Source of the DNA: Tetrahymena thermophila SB210
Lineage: Eukaryota > Ciliophora > Oligohymenophorea > Hymenostomatida > Tetrahymenidae
Length of the DNA: 64,000 nucleotides
NCBI RefSeq assembly: GCF_000189635.1
Contig: NW_002475959.1
Location: 62,001-126,000 of the forward strand
Direction: 5' to 3'
Shown here: positions 37,762-50,444 of the stretch, piece by piece
Numbering within the stretch: the stretch's first letter is position 1
Layout of the letters: each line of letters starts with the position of its first letter
Notes under the pieces: model-generated
The model's database searches: none
Seen by the model: only the letters and a program-made list of their open reading frames with translations
What the model was told of the DNA's origin: nothing
Program-made: the position numbers and the translations under genes

Positions 37762-38523
37762 TATTAATCTACTTAAAATTATATTACCTCTTCTTAGAAT
37801 TGATTTTTAGTTAGTCTAATTTTTTTGCTCTTATATTTTGTTTACTTAAAAATTTTTAATTTCTTTTATCAAAAAAAAAAAACTTTGAAAATCTAATAAT
37901 AGATTAAGCAAATCAATAAAAAGAAATTACTAAATGATTAATATAAATAATAAAAATATTTTACTAATTAATAATTAAATTTTTTATATTTGACTCATAT
38001 AATCTTTATACTTAAGAATCATATATAAATTAATTATTTTTAATTAAATTCTATTCAAACTTTTCTCTTTATACTAAAAATATGTTCACCAAAACATATT
38101 TTTAAGATATTTTATAGTTGAAATTTATTTTATTTTGTAAATATTTAGAAAAAATTGCAATAAAACATGTAAAATTTGGTAAAAAAGCAAAATTTTGAAA
38201 AAAGCATTAACTAAAATATTAAAAGAGCAGAAGTAAGTACCTTTTTATTTTATTCACAATATTTAAATAAAATTAAAATTTTTGGATTAAATAATTTTTT
38301 TAAATTTCGTTTTATTCAAGTAAGATATAGGATTAAAAAAAATTATTTAGAAGTTAGTTTATTCATTAAATTAGAATTTATTACTAAAATTAAAATCGAA
38401 ATATAAAAATATTGTTTATTAATTCAGTTAATTATAGAAATAATAAAATACATATTTATTTATGATATTAATAAATTCATTTAAGTAAAAATTTTAATTA
38501 CGTTTATTTATAAAATGCAAAAA
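37762..38523. other. AT-rich divergent spacer
   Basis: The first ~370 bp resembles the region upstream of E. The rest is AT-rich without features; it separates the array from the plus-strand gene at 38.5 kb. Confidence 0.45.
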
Positions 38524-41110
38524 ATGACTCTTACCAATGTGGTTGATTAAAAAGAATTGAGTATTAGGAAATGTGTTAAAAACAAATAATGCACAAGAGA
38601 TCATCAGTTATCAAAAAATATTTAGCATTTACCATATGTCAAGTATTATTAAACTAATAAGTGATTACTTAATTAATTATTAGTCACTAAATTAGAGGAA
38701 CCAACAAAAATTAAAAACTAACTAAATAAGTATTTGGAATTAATTAAATTCAAGATAATTTTAATCAAATTAAGATAGAACTTTGACTTTGAGATTGTAT
38801 ATGAACTCGCTTCTTAATAGACCATAGACCTAAAAAACATAAATAGAGCAGTTTAGCAATTTTTAAGAAGGAATAAATGCATTGTTTACTTCCACTTCCT
38901 CTTTGGATTCTAGCCGTATCTCAAATAACTTTGACAAGGACTATTGGATAAACTATTATACTCAATAAAAAATTAAAGTGAAAGAGGAAAAACAAAAAAT
39001 ACAATTCTTATCAGATAAAAAATAGCCTACTAACATCTTAAATGGCAAGCGATAGTTAATATTTTCTAGACCATACAAATCCAAAGTTATAAATAAGAAG
39101 TAGGTTAACATGAAATTAGATTCTTCTTAATTAGATTTAGGCGAGAGAGTATTAGATTGCTTAAAATAGCAAGAAAATAGCTAAGTAGTACAATAAGAAG
39201 CAGAATAACTTGAAAATATCTAGGCTAATGAAAGCTAAAATAATTAGGTTGGTAAGGGAGAACAATTAATTAGTCCTTGCTTGTCTTAAAACAATTTACA
39301 AAGTATGATTTCTTAAAAAAATGATTAAGAGTTTTCAAAATAACAACAGCAACAACAATAATAATTAATTTAACTTTAATTATAGCAAATACAATAATAT
39401 AACATGCTTTTGTAAAATTCAACACAATTTCAGACTCCTTAATCTTCAGGATAAACAAGTCCTATTTAGAGTGTTAGTACTTTAGCATACAAATAAAGTC
39501 AGAATAAGCTGTAATAAAAGTAATTAGAGTGCATTGGAATAAGTTCATAACGTTAGATATCGAGCAATACTAACAATAGTTTTCAATCAATGGTATAAAT
39601 AAATAATGTGCAACCTTTTTAATCTGTAAATGATATTAATTAGAGAAAGAGCTCTATTTTTAGAGACGATTCTAATCAAAATTCTAATTAGCCTTCCAAA
39701 AACTAACTAGAATTGCAATGTATTCATGTTAAAAAGTTAAAAGGAATAGGTGAAAAAATAGAAAAAGAAATAGCAAAGAACTTGTTTTCAAATAATCATC
39801 TAATTTTAGCTACCTCTCCAACTAATCAGCAGCATATGTCACAGACGCAGAATTAGTTTACTAAAACTGCAACACAAAAAGTTTATCAGTCATAAAATTC
39901 TTAAGCTTTAATAAATAATTTTAGTATTATGTAGAATAATAAAGTTCTTGAAAAATCAATAATTAATTTTTAGAAACAAAAAGCACTAAGCACTATTAAA
40001 TACAATTCTTTTTTGTAGGACTTAAACTCTGGAAGCCTCAAATCAAGTATTCATCAATCAGGAGAATAGAATAAACAATTACTAGGAGTATAATCCCAAT
40101 AAGAACTTTAGTATTGCAAATTAAAGACAGAATCTGCTTTATTTAATGGAAGAGGGAGTATGACTCCTACTACTATGAAGCAAGATCCTAATGAAATTAT
40201 ATTTACAAGTTAAAATAACTATCAAGATTCTTTTTTGGAGAACAAAGATTAGTCTCAAAAATTGTTTTTGCTTGAAGGTTATAGCTAAACAACTAACTAA
40301 GCATAAAAAATATAATAATTTCCTTAAAATAATTCAGAAGATATTCAAGTTTAACTATAGCAATCCTCTTTGTAATATCAATAAGCTATGTAGCCTTTAT
40401 AGTAGTTTTAATAACTACAATAATAGTACTTGTTTCCTAAAAGTTAAGCAGGAAATTAAGCATAATTTTTTCAAGAACTCAATAAATAAAGAATTCTTAG
40501 TAGCAATAATAATAACGTAGTATAAAATTTATCTAATATAAGCTCAGTACTTATAAATAATTAACAATAACAAAATGCAACATCCAAAAAGCGATTAGCT
40601 TCTGCTAATTAATATAATAGAAAATTGATGTCTAATTATAAAAAACAAGAGCTTTTAGTAACAACAATAAAACCAGAATTTATAAATTCATAACTAGAAG
40701 AATAGAGTAATATTAAAAATAGTATCCATATCAAAACTCAAATTTCAAATAACAGCATGATTAATTCTAAAAACAATAAAAACAAAAATATAACAATAAA
40801 TAACACTAATAATGAAATTAACCAAAATCAATAACTAAACTAATCAAAAAAAATACCAGGATTTAACGTCCTCGAGGGCATTCAATAGTTAAGCATAAAA
40901 TAATAGCTCCAAGGCTCTTAATCAACTACAAATGCAACTTCTACTTCTTCTTAAATAAATAACAATATTACTAACAAGCAATTCAAACTAACAAATTTTA
41001 CTAGCCCTAAAACTCAAAAAAGCTTTTAGGTTTTATATAAAATATGTAATAAAAATATACTAAATACTGGTCTAAAAGAACAGAAATCAACATTTATTAA
41101 ACTAATATGA
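38524..41110 (+). CDS. Gln/Asn-rich protein, 5' exons unresolved
   Basis: A ciliate-code frame is open from 38528 to TGA 41108. ATGs lie at 38636 and 38801; from 38801 the product has 769 residues. It is dominated by Gln, Asn and Ser, including a poly-Gln run near 39345-39400 spelled with mixed CAA, CAG, TAA and TAG. Less biased patches include SSLDSSRISNNFDKDYW, QCIHVKKLKGIGEKIEKEIA and PTTMKQDPNEIIFTSQ. In a different frame, ATG 38524 begins a clearly protein-like piece (KELSIRKCVKNKQCTRDH), and frame 0 around 38690-38880 is also coding-like. A short intron probably joins these to the long frame, but I could not fix its ends. Function unknown; similar proteins often bind RNA or form condensates. 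Confidence 0.62.
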
Positions 41111-43505
41111 AATATTTTAAATATATTAATACTAATTCTGAAACATTTAAGAATAACTCTCCTTCTTTACATATAAAAATTTATTTAAACTATTATCATT
41201 TATGTTTATTTATTTTAAAATTTATAAAAAAATAAATATTTTAAAGATTTATCAAAAAATAATTTGTAAAAACAAAATTTACAATGAATTCATTATGTTT
41301 TTTTATCAATTTATTCAATTAGAATTTGCTAATATAACTAGCTTACTTTAATCAGTATCTCAATGAATTTTGTAAAATTATAATGATTTAAAACAATGAA
41401 AATGAGGTTATTCTTATAAATCAGTAGTAAGAATCAATTTAAATATATAATATAATTTATACCAGACAAGATTAATCTGTATTATAAACTAATAAATAGC
41501 AAATTTGCTAAATTCTAAAATAGTCTTATACAAATTTTTTTAAATTTAAATAATATTACAAAAATTAATTCATTATTAAATCTTTCTAAATTATTTTTAA
41601 TAAAACGATAAAAAAATATAATTTTTCTTAACAAGATAATTTAAGGAAGTGAAAACTATTTACTAAAATCTGTAATAATAAAATATGAATGATGTTTAAA
41701 TTAAAAACGAATAAGTTAAATGCCACATATTTTTTATTACTTCAATTTAAAAATATTAAAACTAAATTTCGAATTCTAAATTTAAAGATGATATTTGTTT
41801 AGATGGATTAATTTTTTTTTTTGAGTTAGAATTTTTGAGTGTAAGTAAATATATTGGATTATACATTAAATCTTATTTGAATTTGAGAAATAAATATGTT
41901 ATTCACTTAAAATTAATAACAAAGTAATTATTAATTGTAAATCAATAACTAAGTATATTTTTTTAAGATTTCTAATCGTAATTTAACAATACACATTTAT
42001 TGTTACAATGCATTACAGAAATTAAATTATTTCTCTGTATAATCTAAATAATTTATAATACAATACTCAGAAAATCATTATCTTTCAATTTTTGATTATT
42101 CTATTTAGTTAAAATCTAATGACATATTTAGCTATTTGCTAGTTTATGAAAATTAAAAATTTTAAATGATCTTATTTTCATATAATCTCTTTTAACAGAG
42201 TAAAAAATTGAGTTTGGTTATGTTTTTTTAGGTCAATTTTTAACTGAATAAATCAAGATAATTAATTTAACAATGTAAACACCTCTGATTTGTAATTAAT
42301 AAAAGAAAGAAAGAAAAAAAGTAAATTATAAATTTGTATTATAATTTGATTTGCTTAGAGCTTTAATAACAATCATTCAAAACATAATTTCTAAATATAA
42401 TATAACATATAACCCTATTTACATTATAACTTTTTAATCAGATTTTTACTGTGTAATTTCTGATAAAAAGATATACCAATCAATCAATCAGACAAACAAA
42501 TACTACATATTACATCATCATAACAATAATTACCTAATAATAACAATATTATTTACTAAACAATAAAGTTCAGAAACAGGTTAAAATTTTAATAGTACAA
42601 TAAAGTTTACACATAACCAAAGGTTTTCTATTATCAAATAAAATATTAATTTAAATATTTTTATAATTAAATGTTTCAAACAAACATTTCCATAAAAAAT
42701 AAAATTGAAAATTTTTATGAGGCACTTACTTAAATTTTAAATACTCATAAAAAAAATTACTTTTATGTCAAATGTGTATTGGTGCTATTCTCTATTAAAC
42801 AAAAACAGAAAGAACAAAAAAATAACTTTGTCAATTTCATTTATATATAATAAGTAATATTTTAAAAGTGAATTAACTAACATAAATTAATTAACTATTT
42901 ATTTATTTATTTATTTATTTATTTATTAGAAATAGCTAGCTTGATTTATGAAAAAAGATATTTATTTGCTTTAAAAATTAAAATATTTGCTTGGTAGGTT
43001 TTGGATGTAAAATATAAAATAAATACTTATAAATAGAAATTATATGATGAATATAATACATGAATTAGTTTTAGTATTTTTTTGCTTTTTGAACAGAGAT
43101 TTTTAAATAATAATAATTAAGTATTAAAGAAGTAGAAGTAAATTATTTTTTATTAATAAGTAAAAGACTTTTTTAGCGATTTAGTTTAATAAGTCATATT
43201 TTAAGAAGAGGCTTATATTAGTTGATTTTTTTAAATGGCTTTTATTTTTGATAAAACATTTAATTTGTATTTCTTATGTTTACATGATTATTTTTCTATT
43301 GATTTGCTTGTAATTTAGTTTTAAATTTTTAAAAAAATAAGCAGATGAACCTTTCTTATCTTCATTCTTTATTAAAAGGATATTTACAGCTATAATAAAT
43401 CAATTAAATCTTTTTTTGGTTGAAAATGTAAATTTATGAGTGTATATTTATTTTCTTTTCTTTTTGTATCACATTAATTTATGTTATTGACTATGTTATT
43501 TGCTC
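41111..43505. other. Long convergent AT-rich spacer
   Basis: No gene or RNA recognised. It contains a TTTA microsatellite (about 42896-42928). The short plus-strand patch near 43140-43250 has no coding composition. Confidence 0.45.
42896..42928. repeat. (TTTA)n microsatellite
   Basis: About eight consecutive ATTT/TTTA units. Confidence 0.9.
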
Positions 43506-45404
43506 TCATGCTTCTTCTTTCTTAGAGAAATTTTAAATTAACTATTAATTTATTTATTGAGGTTTTATCATAGAGTAAGATGAGCTCATTTTTTATGAAT
43601 AAACATTGCTATTTTGGTTGTAATCGTATTCTTCAATTTTGCTTTAGAAGAAATTTTATTCTGGATTCTATTTTATCACTTGTGCAGCTTCTTATTTTTA
43701 TGTGAAAAGTGCTGCTATACTAGGATCAGTATATGAATGATTTGATATATCTGTTAGATTTTCCTACTTAAGGGAATTTATTAGAGAGTTTTACTGTTAG
43801 AATTAGTTCAAGGTCATTTAGCCAAGCTAATTTTACTGATAGTTGCTTCCAATATTTTTAGATGTTTAGGAAGAGGCATTTTAAATCTGGTCATGATGTG
43901 CAAGAGAGAAGGATTGATTTAATTATTTATTATTTAATGGTAAATATTAATTAGATGTAATATCGAAATTGAATAGATTTTAATTATTAATCTTCTAATT
44001 TAAATCCTTATATTTATCCATGTTCATTATCTATACATTCACATCAGGGAGAGACATATTTTAGTTTATGTTGAGAAGAAAGTTTTGCATGTTAACATTT
44101 TACTGTAGCTAGAAGGGAATCTATGCAGAATTATTTCTCTACATGAGCTTTTATTATTCTAGCTGGTTTTATTAGACTAACATTTTTTAATTTTAAAGTT
44201 ATTGTAGGACTGAATCTTAGGAGAATGTGGGATTTTGGTATATTTATGCTTTATTCTTCTATAAAATTTAATCGAGATTATGCATACCCAAATTTATCTA
44301 AGTTTATTGAGGGAAATTTTTGAAGTAATCATGATTATTATAATTATTTTAAATGTTAACTTGTTATTATTAGGTATTATGTTGAAACTGTTAGTGTAAG
44401 TTCATTTATTGATTTTAAGGAACTGTTATTTGTGTATTCTAAATAAGATTTGGGAAATTTTACTGTTAAATTTATTGTCCTAAAAGCTGATTATATAAGC
44501 ACTATTGGTTTTGTTGTAGATCGTTAATATTTTACAAAGATATAGAAGAACCTATATGATTGAAAGAGGGTAGAGATGGGAAAGAAGGCTATTTCTATGA
44601 ATTAAGTTAAGCATTCTACTGAATTTATGGAGTAAATTAGATATTTGCTTAATTCGATATCTATTATTGCAAGGCTGTCTGAGGTGAAAGAGAATTTTCT
44701 TGAATTAAACTGTAACTTGGGATTGTCAATTAAGAGAACTAATTAGGAGAGTGTAAAGTCTTGGTTGTTTGATTATCTTAGCAAGAATATTAATTTTGCG
44801 ATAATGCATCACTTTAAGTGATGGAGTTTTCTCTGTTCTTTTGGATGTTTGATTCAGCTTACATCTACTATTTACTAATCTAAGCTATCATTTCATCATG
44901 AGACTTTAAAGGGTTCATTTCATTTATGCTATTAAATGCAATTTAAGCTGTTTGATTACCTTAATTATTTAAAAATTTAGTCACCCATTCCTCGCTTTTG
45001 ATTTAATCTTATTGCTATAAATTATTAGGATAGCAAGTCTAATTATTTGTTATTGAAGTAATTTTCTTAATATTGTCTAGACTTTATTAATTGCTATCGC
45101 TGCCAAAAGCTTCATATAAAGTGCGCTTGTGATGTAACGTTGATTAGAAATGAGTACCTTCTATTTTTTCATCTGCATGTCCATTCAAAGAGTGGTGGGT
45201 GGGGTTTATTTAATATAATTAGTGATTGATATTTTATGTAAGCTCAAATTATTTGCTCGGTTAAGGACTTTATTGGTTTCCGCTCAAATTGCTTACTAAA
45301 TTCAAATTGCTCTAGTTTTCGCTAGAAGGATTGTAAAGCAGCTCCTGGAATTATTACTGGTAGAGGAAATTGGCGTGATGACTGTTAGCTCTCTAGGACT
45401 GCAT
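43506..45404 (-). CDS. Gln/Asn-rich protein of unknown function
   Basis: 632 residues, ATG 45404 to TGA 43506, one visible exon. Composition is extreme in Gln and Asn with scattered Ser, Pro and hydrophobics, prion-like in character. Less biased patches are HHKRTLYEAFGSDSN and SEEWVTKFLNNQG (N-terminal third) and SYTDPSIAALFTQKQEAAQV near the C-terminus, which are the best candidates for binding motifs. The sequence just before the ATG (CTTTAATTTTAG) looks like a splice acceptor, so an upstream exon is possible. No folded domain or signal peptide is seen. The opposite strand reads superficially well only if TGA is taken as Trp, which is a mirror effect of the Gln codons. Confidence 0.75.
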
Positions 45405-45597
45405 CTAAAATTAAAGACTGCTGATTTGATTGTAACTCTTAGTGTAGATATTTTTAAGCTAATCCTATTTATTCCAAAAGAAGAAAATTAAATTCAAAAA
45501 GCATGTAAATAGAAAAATAAACAATGAATATTTGATTTATCTATTCCGTGTTTTGTATTTTCCTAATTACTTGTAAATAGTAAAAAATAAAGCCAAA

Positions 45598-47281
45598 TCA
45601 CTAAATAAATAAATTAGATTCTTTTTTAATCAAACACTCATACGAGACCTAGAACATTTATTTTAGAGTTAATAGAATTCCACTAAACTAAATGGGAAAG
45701 TTACTCATAAATTTAATCAGTAAAAATACAAAAATTAATTTTTAGGTATGCCATAAATATGAAGTTGCTACATATTTATTATTCGATTAAGTATTTAAAA
45801 TACCTTTCAAAATAAATATTTGGGTTCTATGATTTTTAATTAATAAATGACAATACTTTCATATTATTTTCTTAAATTTCAAAATAAATGTTTTTGATTG
45901 AATTTCGCTTGACTAATAAGCAAATGAATTAAGTAAGAATACATTTTTTTAAAAGCTTGAATGTTTATTGATATTAAAGTAAGAAATATAAGTTAGCTTT
46001 AATATTATTATTATTGTTTTTATAATTTTTATTTTTTTGTCATGTAATTTGAATCTTTTAAAATCTATTTATTTTAATAATAATTATAACAATAACTTAC
46101 GCTGTATACAATTTCAGTGTATTCTTCAGGAATCTAAAAAGGGTAATCAGATGATTCCAAGTAGCTTAAAGCAGTACTTTCTATGTTAGAGAGAAATTTA
46201 TCAATCTATTTATTTTTTATAATAATATTTATTAATATGGATTTCATTTTATTTGCATATTTCATAAAAATTCATTCAAATAAAAATAATTTTTATGATA
46301 ATATAGCATTACCTTTTAGATGTCCTTAGGCCAGTCCTATTTTTTTGGTTTCCTCAAGCACATAAAAAGGAGAGGATCATCAGAAGAATCACAAGAAGTA
46401 CTAAAGAGGTTGTTAAATATTTCTTTCTAGGTATCATAAAAGAATTTTTCATCCTATTAAATTAGAAAAAAACTCATTTATTGTTTGTTTTAAAAAAAAC
46501 CATAATAAATTAAGGTTGCTTGCTGCTATTCTTTTTTTTAGTAAGCAATTCTTTAAAAAAAATTAGCAAAAATTTTTAAAATTAATATTTGAAGAGTAAA
46601 CAAGTACCTGCTGATTTGTTTTGATCATGCGAGTATTATAGTAAAGCCTTATGGCTTTGTTGAACTTGAGAAGCATAAAAAAAGGATGGTAAATCTATTA
46701 TAATTATATAAGATTTAGCTTTGAGAAAAGAGAATATTTTATTAAATAATTTAGCGAAATGTAAGAAATTAGAGTGATGATAATTATGAATATTTTTAAA
46801 ATAAACTCAAAGATAATAAGCTAATTATTTGTTTTTTATTCTTAGTATTAGAATAGCTATATATTTTGATAATAAGTAATCTTACACTTTTTTCTTTTCA
46901 CTCCTAAAGTATTCATAAAATCAAATAATATTATTTGCTACCTTATGGCGAATTGTGGCTGTCGTAAAATATGTGTAAAGGTCATCTATTGTATTTTGAA
47001 TGATAGATTACCCCTTACCCTTTGAGTAGTGCTTAGTTATCATCTCAGGTTAAAATGGTTCGTAAAATTTTATTTTGTTTTGCTAAGAATTAAAAAGATG
47101 TAAGAAATAAAAATATAAATTAAATTTGAATGTGAAGTTCATAATTGAAAGGGAATTGTTATTTTACTCTTTCTTGGTAAGACTTCTTGCGGGATTCCAC
47201 ATATATTGGAGGGCTTATTTTAATGCTAAGTAGTTTCTGGTTGTGAAGCTTCATTATTCTTTTAATATTTTCATTTTCCAT
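45598..47281 (-). CDS. Six-exon gene of unknown function, all introns phase 0
   Basis: Reconstructed from splice signals and coding composition. Exons: 47168-47281, 46942-47082, 46608-46694, 46313-46453, 46101-46205 and, less surely, 45598-45687 ending in TGA. Donors read GTAAAA, GTAGCA, GTACTT, GTAATG and GTAAGT; acceptors end in TTCTTAG, AATAATAG, TTAATAG, AAATAG and CATTTAG. Every exon is a whole number of codons, giving about 225 residues: MENENIKRIMKLHNQKLLS..., EPFQPEMITKHYSKGKG, FFMLLKFNKAIRLYYNTRM, LLFMCLRKPKKQDWPKDIQK, YPFQIPEEYTEIVYS. I recognise no family. The start could lie further upstream, since coding-like acidic sequence precedes the chosen ATG. Confidence 0.62.
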
Positions 47282-49597
47282 TTGTTCTTGTACTTCGTCA
47301 CTATGATTAGACTCATTAACAGTTTCAAAGAATGCAATTACAAGTATAAATTTCTATCCCTAATTTTTTATTTAAACAAGAATAAATTTTTAAAGCTCGT
47401 AAAGCTCAGTAATTTAAATGTAACATGGTTTTCGCTTCATTTATTCATTTAAGCGAAAATAACAAATAGGTTTGAATATTTTTAAAAGCAATTAAAAAAA
47501 TAAGAAGAAGAGGAAGTATTTAGGTGTATTTTTTAATAAACCACCAAGCAGTGGCATAAAAAAAGGGATTTTCTATTTTAATATTATTGGAAGAAAGTAG
47601 TAATAATAAGAAAATTAGGTTTTTATAAGGCCTGCTGATAAAGATTAGTGTTAAATTTTTTTAAAAATAGTTAAGGTGTAAGGCGGGGGAAGAAATTTTG
47701 AAAGTGTGGAGAGAAAAAGAAAATTGAAGAATAATATTGGAAATCAATATTTTTAAATCTGAAAGTAGAAAAGGTTAATTTTAAATTATAGATCAAGCTA
47801 CTTATTTATTTATCACACACAAACAATCAGCAAAAGAAACTTAGTTAGTTAGTTAGTTAGATAGATAGAGGATCCAAATTAATAAAAAAATCTAATCAAA
47901 AAAATAGGAAATGAAGTTTTGGAGAGGGAAATTATTTATTTATTTATAAAAGCAATTTTGGAACAAAATTAAATATAATTTCTTATTAATTCTATTAAGA
48001 GAAAGATTAAAATATTGAATTACAAATTTTTGTGTGAGCAGTTCAGCTATTTTGAAAAATTTTACTTAAAAATATTGTTTCAGGCTAGAGTTGAAATTAA
48101 ATTTTGTATGAAAAATTGTATTTTTAAAAGACGAATACCAGCCAGCCAGTTTTTAATCAACTATATGTTAAATGTTAAAAGTAAGCTGAAAAAAACTATA
48201 CTCATTCATTTTTATTATAAAACAAATGTAATTCGCTACTCTTAATTAAAAATTGAAATTTAATACTTTTCTCTTTCTCTATCTCTATCTATCTATCCTT
48301 TATAATGTAATTAATTATCTAAGGCTAGAACGAATTAAATTCATTCTTTTTTTTTCTCTATCAACTTTATCAAGAATCTCTCTCATTAAATTTAATCTGA
48401 TATAATTCTTATCAAAAATTTTCTTAAGCCGATAAAAAAGTTTTTATTTTTGGGCTATGCAGTGTAAATGATTTAAGATGCTATTAAAAGTAAGGCTAAA
48501 AATGGATAGCAATTTTATTTATTTTTGCTGGCATCTTTCAAATAAATCATATAAAGAAGAAAAAATGAAAATTATTAGAGCAAATTTCAGATTTGATTTT
48601 GTTTGTGAAACTTAAAAATGAAAGTTAACTATTTATTCTTCAAATAAATCTTTTGGAATTTTAAAATCTGTTCAGATTTCTTAAAGCGTATTTGGATTTT
48701 GAAAATAAATTACTCAAGATTCAATCAAATTTTAACCAATTTGTTTTTCTTTTTCTTTTCAATAAAAAAATTACTGTAATCTTATCGTTTTAACCTTATG
48801 GCAATTTATCTTCTTAATCAGAAAAAGATATGATTTTTAAATTTATTTCTATACAATTTCTTTTATATGGCAAAAGTTTTGTTACTTATATTGATTAAAT
48901 TTTTATGAGTCTTTTTACAGTCAAGTTTTAGCTTCTTTTGCTTCTTTGTTTGTTTATTGTTTGTAAAAATAGAAGAAAAATGTAATTAATAAAGTAAAAG
49001 GGAAGTATAATGTCACTATTTCTAGTTAAAATGTGTATTACACTATCTCCAAATTAATAAATATTCAAAAAATTTGACTTTCATTTAAAAAAAGCAGATC
49101 TCTCTTTTGTTTTTTTTTTTGGTGCTATAAAATAAACACTATCATCCTTTTATTAATTAATAATCTCAGAAATAGTCTAATTAAGCATGTAACAACTATC
49201 TTAAACTTACATTTTAATATGTGGTATTTTTTTTGCTAAATTTGCGCATTGAAACTATGAAAAATTAGCAATTTTTGAGAAAACCTACATAAAGGTGAAT
49301 TGCTAAATATAAAATTCAATTAAAAAATCAAATCTCTCTATTCAATAAAAATCTAATTTTTTTTTTTTGATAGAATCATTCATTCATTAGTTATAATTTA
49401 TATCATTCAGATGATTACATTTCTTTATTTTTTATTAAATCAGATATTTTTTTTCTGAAAAGTATCTTATTTATTTTTCTAAAAACTCAAAAATTGATTG
49501 ATTGTGAGTGACCTTTAGTAAAATTAGGTACAATTATTCTTTAATTAATAAATAAATTATTTTTAGATTCCAGACTTCTCTTACTGAGTAATATATA
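47282..49597. other. Long AT-rich region
   Basis: No confident gene. 47520-47740 is less AT-rich (contains GGCGGGGGAAG) and may be upstream sequence of the minus-strand gene. A GTTA/GATA microsatellite lies at about 47841-47868 and CTAT repeats near 48275-48298. The open stretch 48015-48245 lacks coding composition. Confidence 0.4.
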
Positions 49598-50086
49598 TCA
49601 ACCTGCCTGCCTGTCTGCATGCAAAATAAAAATTTTTTGATTTTAATAAAAGATAACCTTGTAATTGTAACTGGTGTCGCTAAACCTTAGTGAGTTTAGC
49701 TATGTGACTGATGAAGCAGAACTGAACTGAGAACTCATAGCTCCTTTCAAAATTACTTCTGACCACTGCTTTTCACTTTTGCGGATAGCAAAAATCTACA
49801 CATTCAAATCTCGGGAAGAACGGAGAAATGAAGAATGCTTAAATTTTAATGTCGGAATATTTAAGTTTTTGTACCAAAGCCAGCCGTGCTGTCTATCGTC
49901 AAAGAAAGACTTTTTATCTATCATTTCAATATCGAAAGTATCCTTGGAAGTATAGGTTATCGTTTACCACTCGAAGCATTTAGTTTTGCCTCCTTCTGGC
50001 GCTTCTTCTGGCTGCACTTAATTACCATTTTAAATCTTGTTTTCTAATTCAGCCGAAAAGAGTGGAATCAAATCTTAGACGTTCAT
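49598..50086 (-). CDS. Small protein of unknown function
   Basis: 162 residues, ATG 50086 to TGA 49598. The interval is clearly richer in G+C than its flanks and has balanced, Trp-containing protein composition: MNVQDLIPLFSAELENKIQ, KCFEWQTITYTSKDTFDIE, RQHGWLWYKNLNIPTLKFK, RSEKQ-like KSEKQWSEVILKGAMSSQ. No signal peptide or membrane segment. The last ~19 residues, after YNYKV, are read from AT-rich sequence and a GCAG simple repeat; an intron may begin there at AAG|GTTATC, so the true C-terminus is uncertain. No family recognised. Confidence 0.62.
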
Positions 50087-50444
50087 GATTTCTTACTGTG
50101 AAAATTGATGTCTAACTTTTATAAAGAGTTTTAGTTGTGTTTGTCTGTTTAATTTATTGATGGTAGACTTATTTATTTTTTTAAGGTGAAAAAAGGGGGA
50201 AAAAAGTATATTTGTTGTATGGAATTAGGATTTTATATCTGATAATTAATCTTTTATTTTTTTGTATTGTTTGTTGAAATTAAATGTTTATCTCTATTTT
50301 AAGAATGCCTCGCTCGACATTGTAAAAAGGGAAGAGAGTGACAAATTAAATAAAGATAAAGAAAATAAGGGATTTTGTAATTTAAAAAAAAAAGTTAATT
50401 TAATAGAAAATTAAAAGGGGATTTTACTTAATTTGCTATTAAAA
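50087..50444. other. Divergent spacer with an A5G5 motif
   Basis: Intergenic between the genes at 50086 (minus) and 50445 (plus). It contains AAAAAGGGGG at 50190-50199 inside a longer polypurine run. In Tetrahymena this exact decamer is the known flanking cis-signal for excision of the M element; here it may be chance. Confidence 0.4.

Noticed and set aside
43560-45480. Plus-strand reading that looks coding if TGA is Trp, suggesting mitochondrial DNA.
   Set aside because: The minus strand gives an uninterrupted 632-residue Gln/Asn-rich protein in the nuclear ciliate code; the plus-strand reading is its mirror image.
46403-46417. AAAGAGGTTGTTAAA, close to the reverse complement of the 15-bp Tetrahymena chromosome breakage sequence.
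   Set aside because: Three mismatches in a core that tolerates almost none, and it lies inside a coding exon.
48015-48245. Plus-strand 76-codon open frame.
   Set aside because: Phe/Lys/Ile-rich chance composition, no splice context and no neighbouring support.
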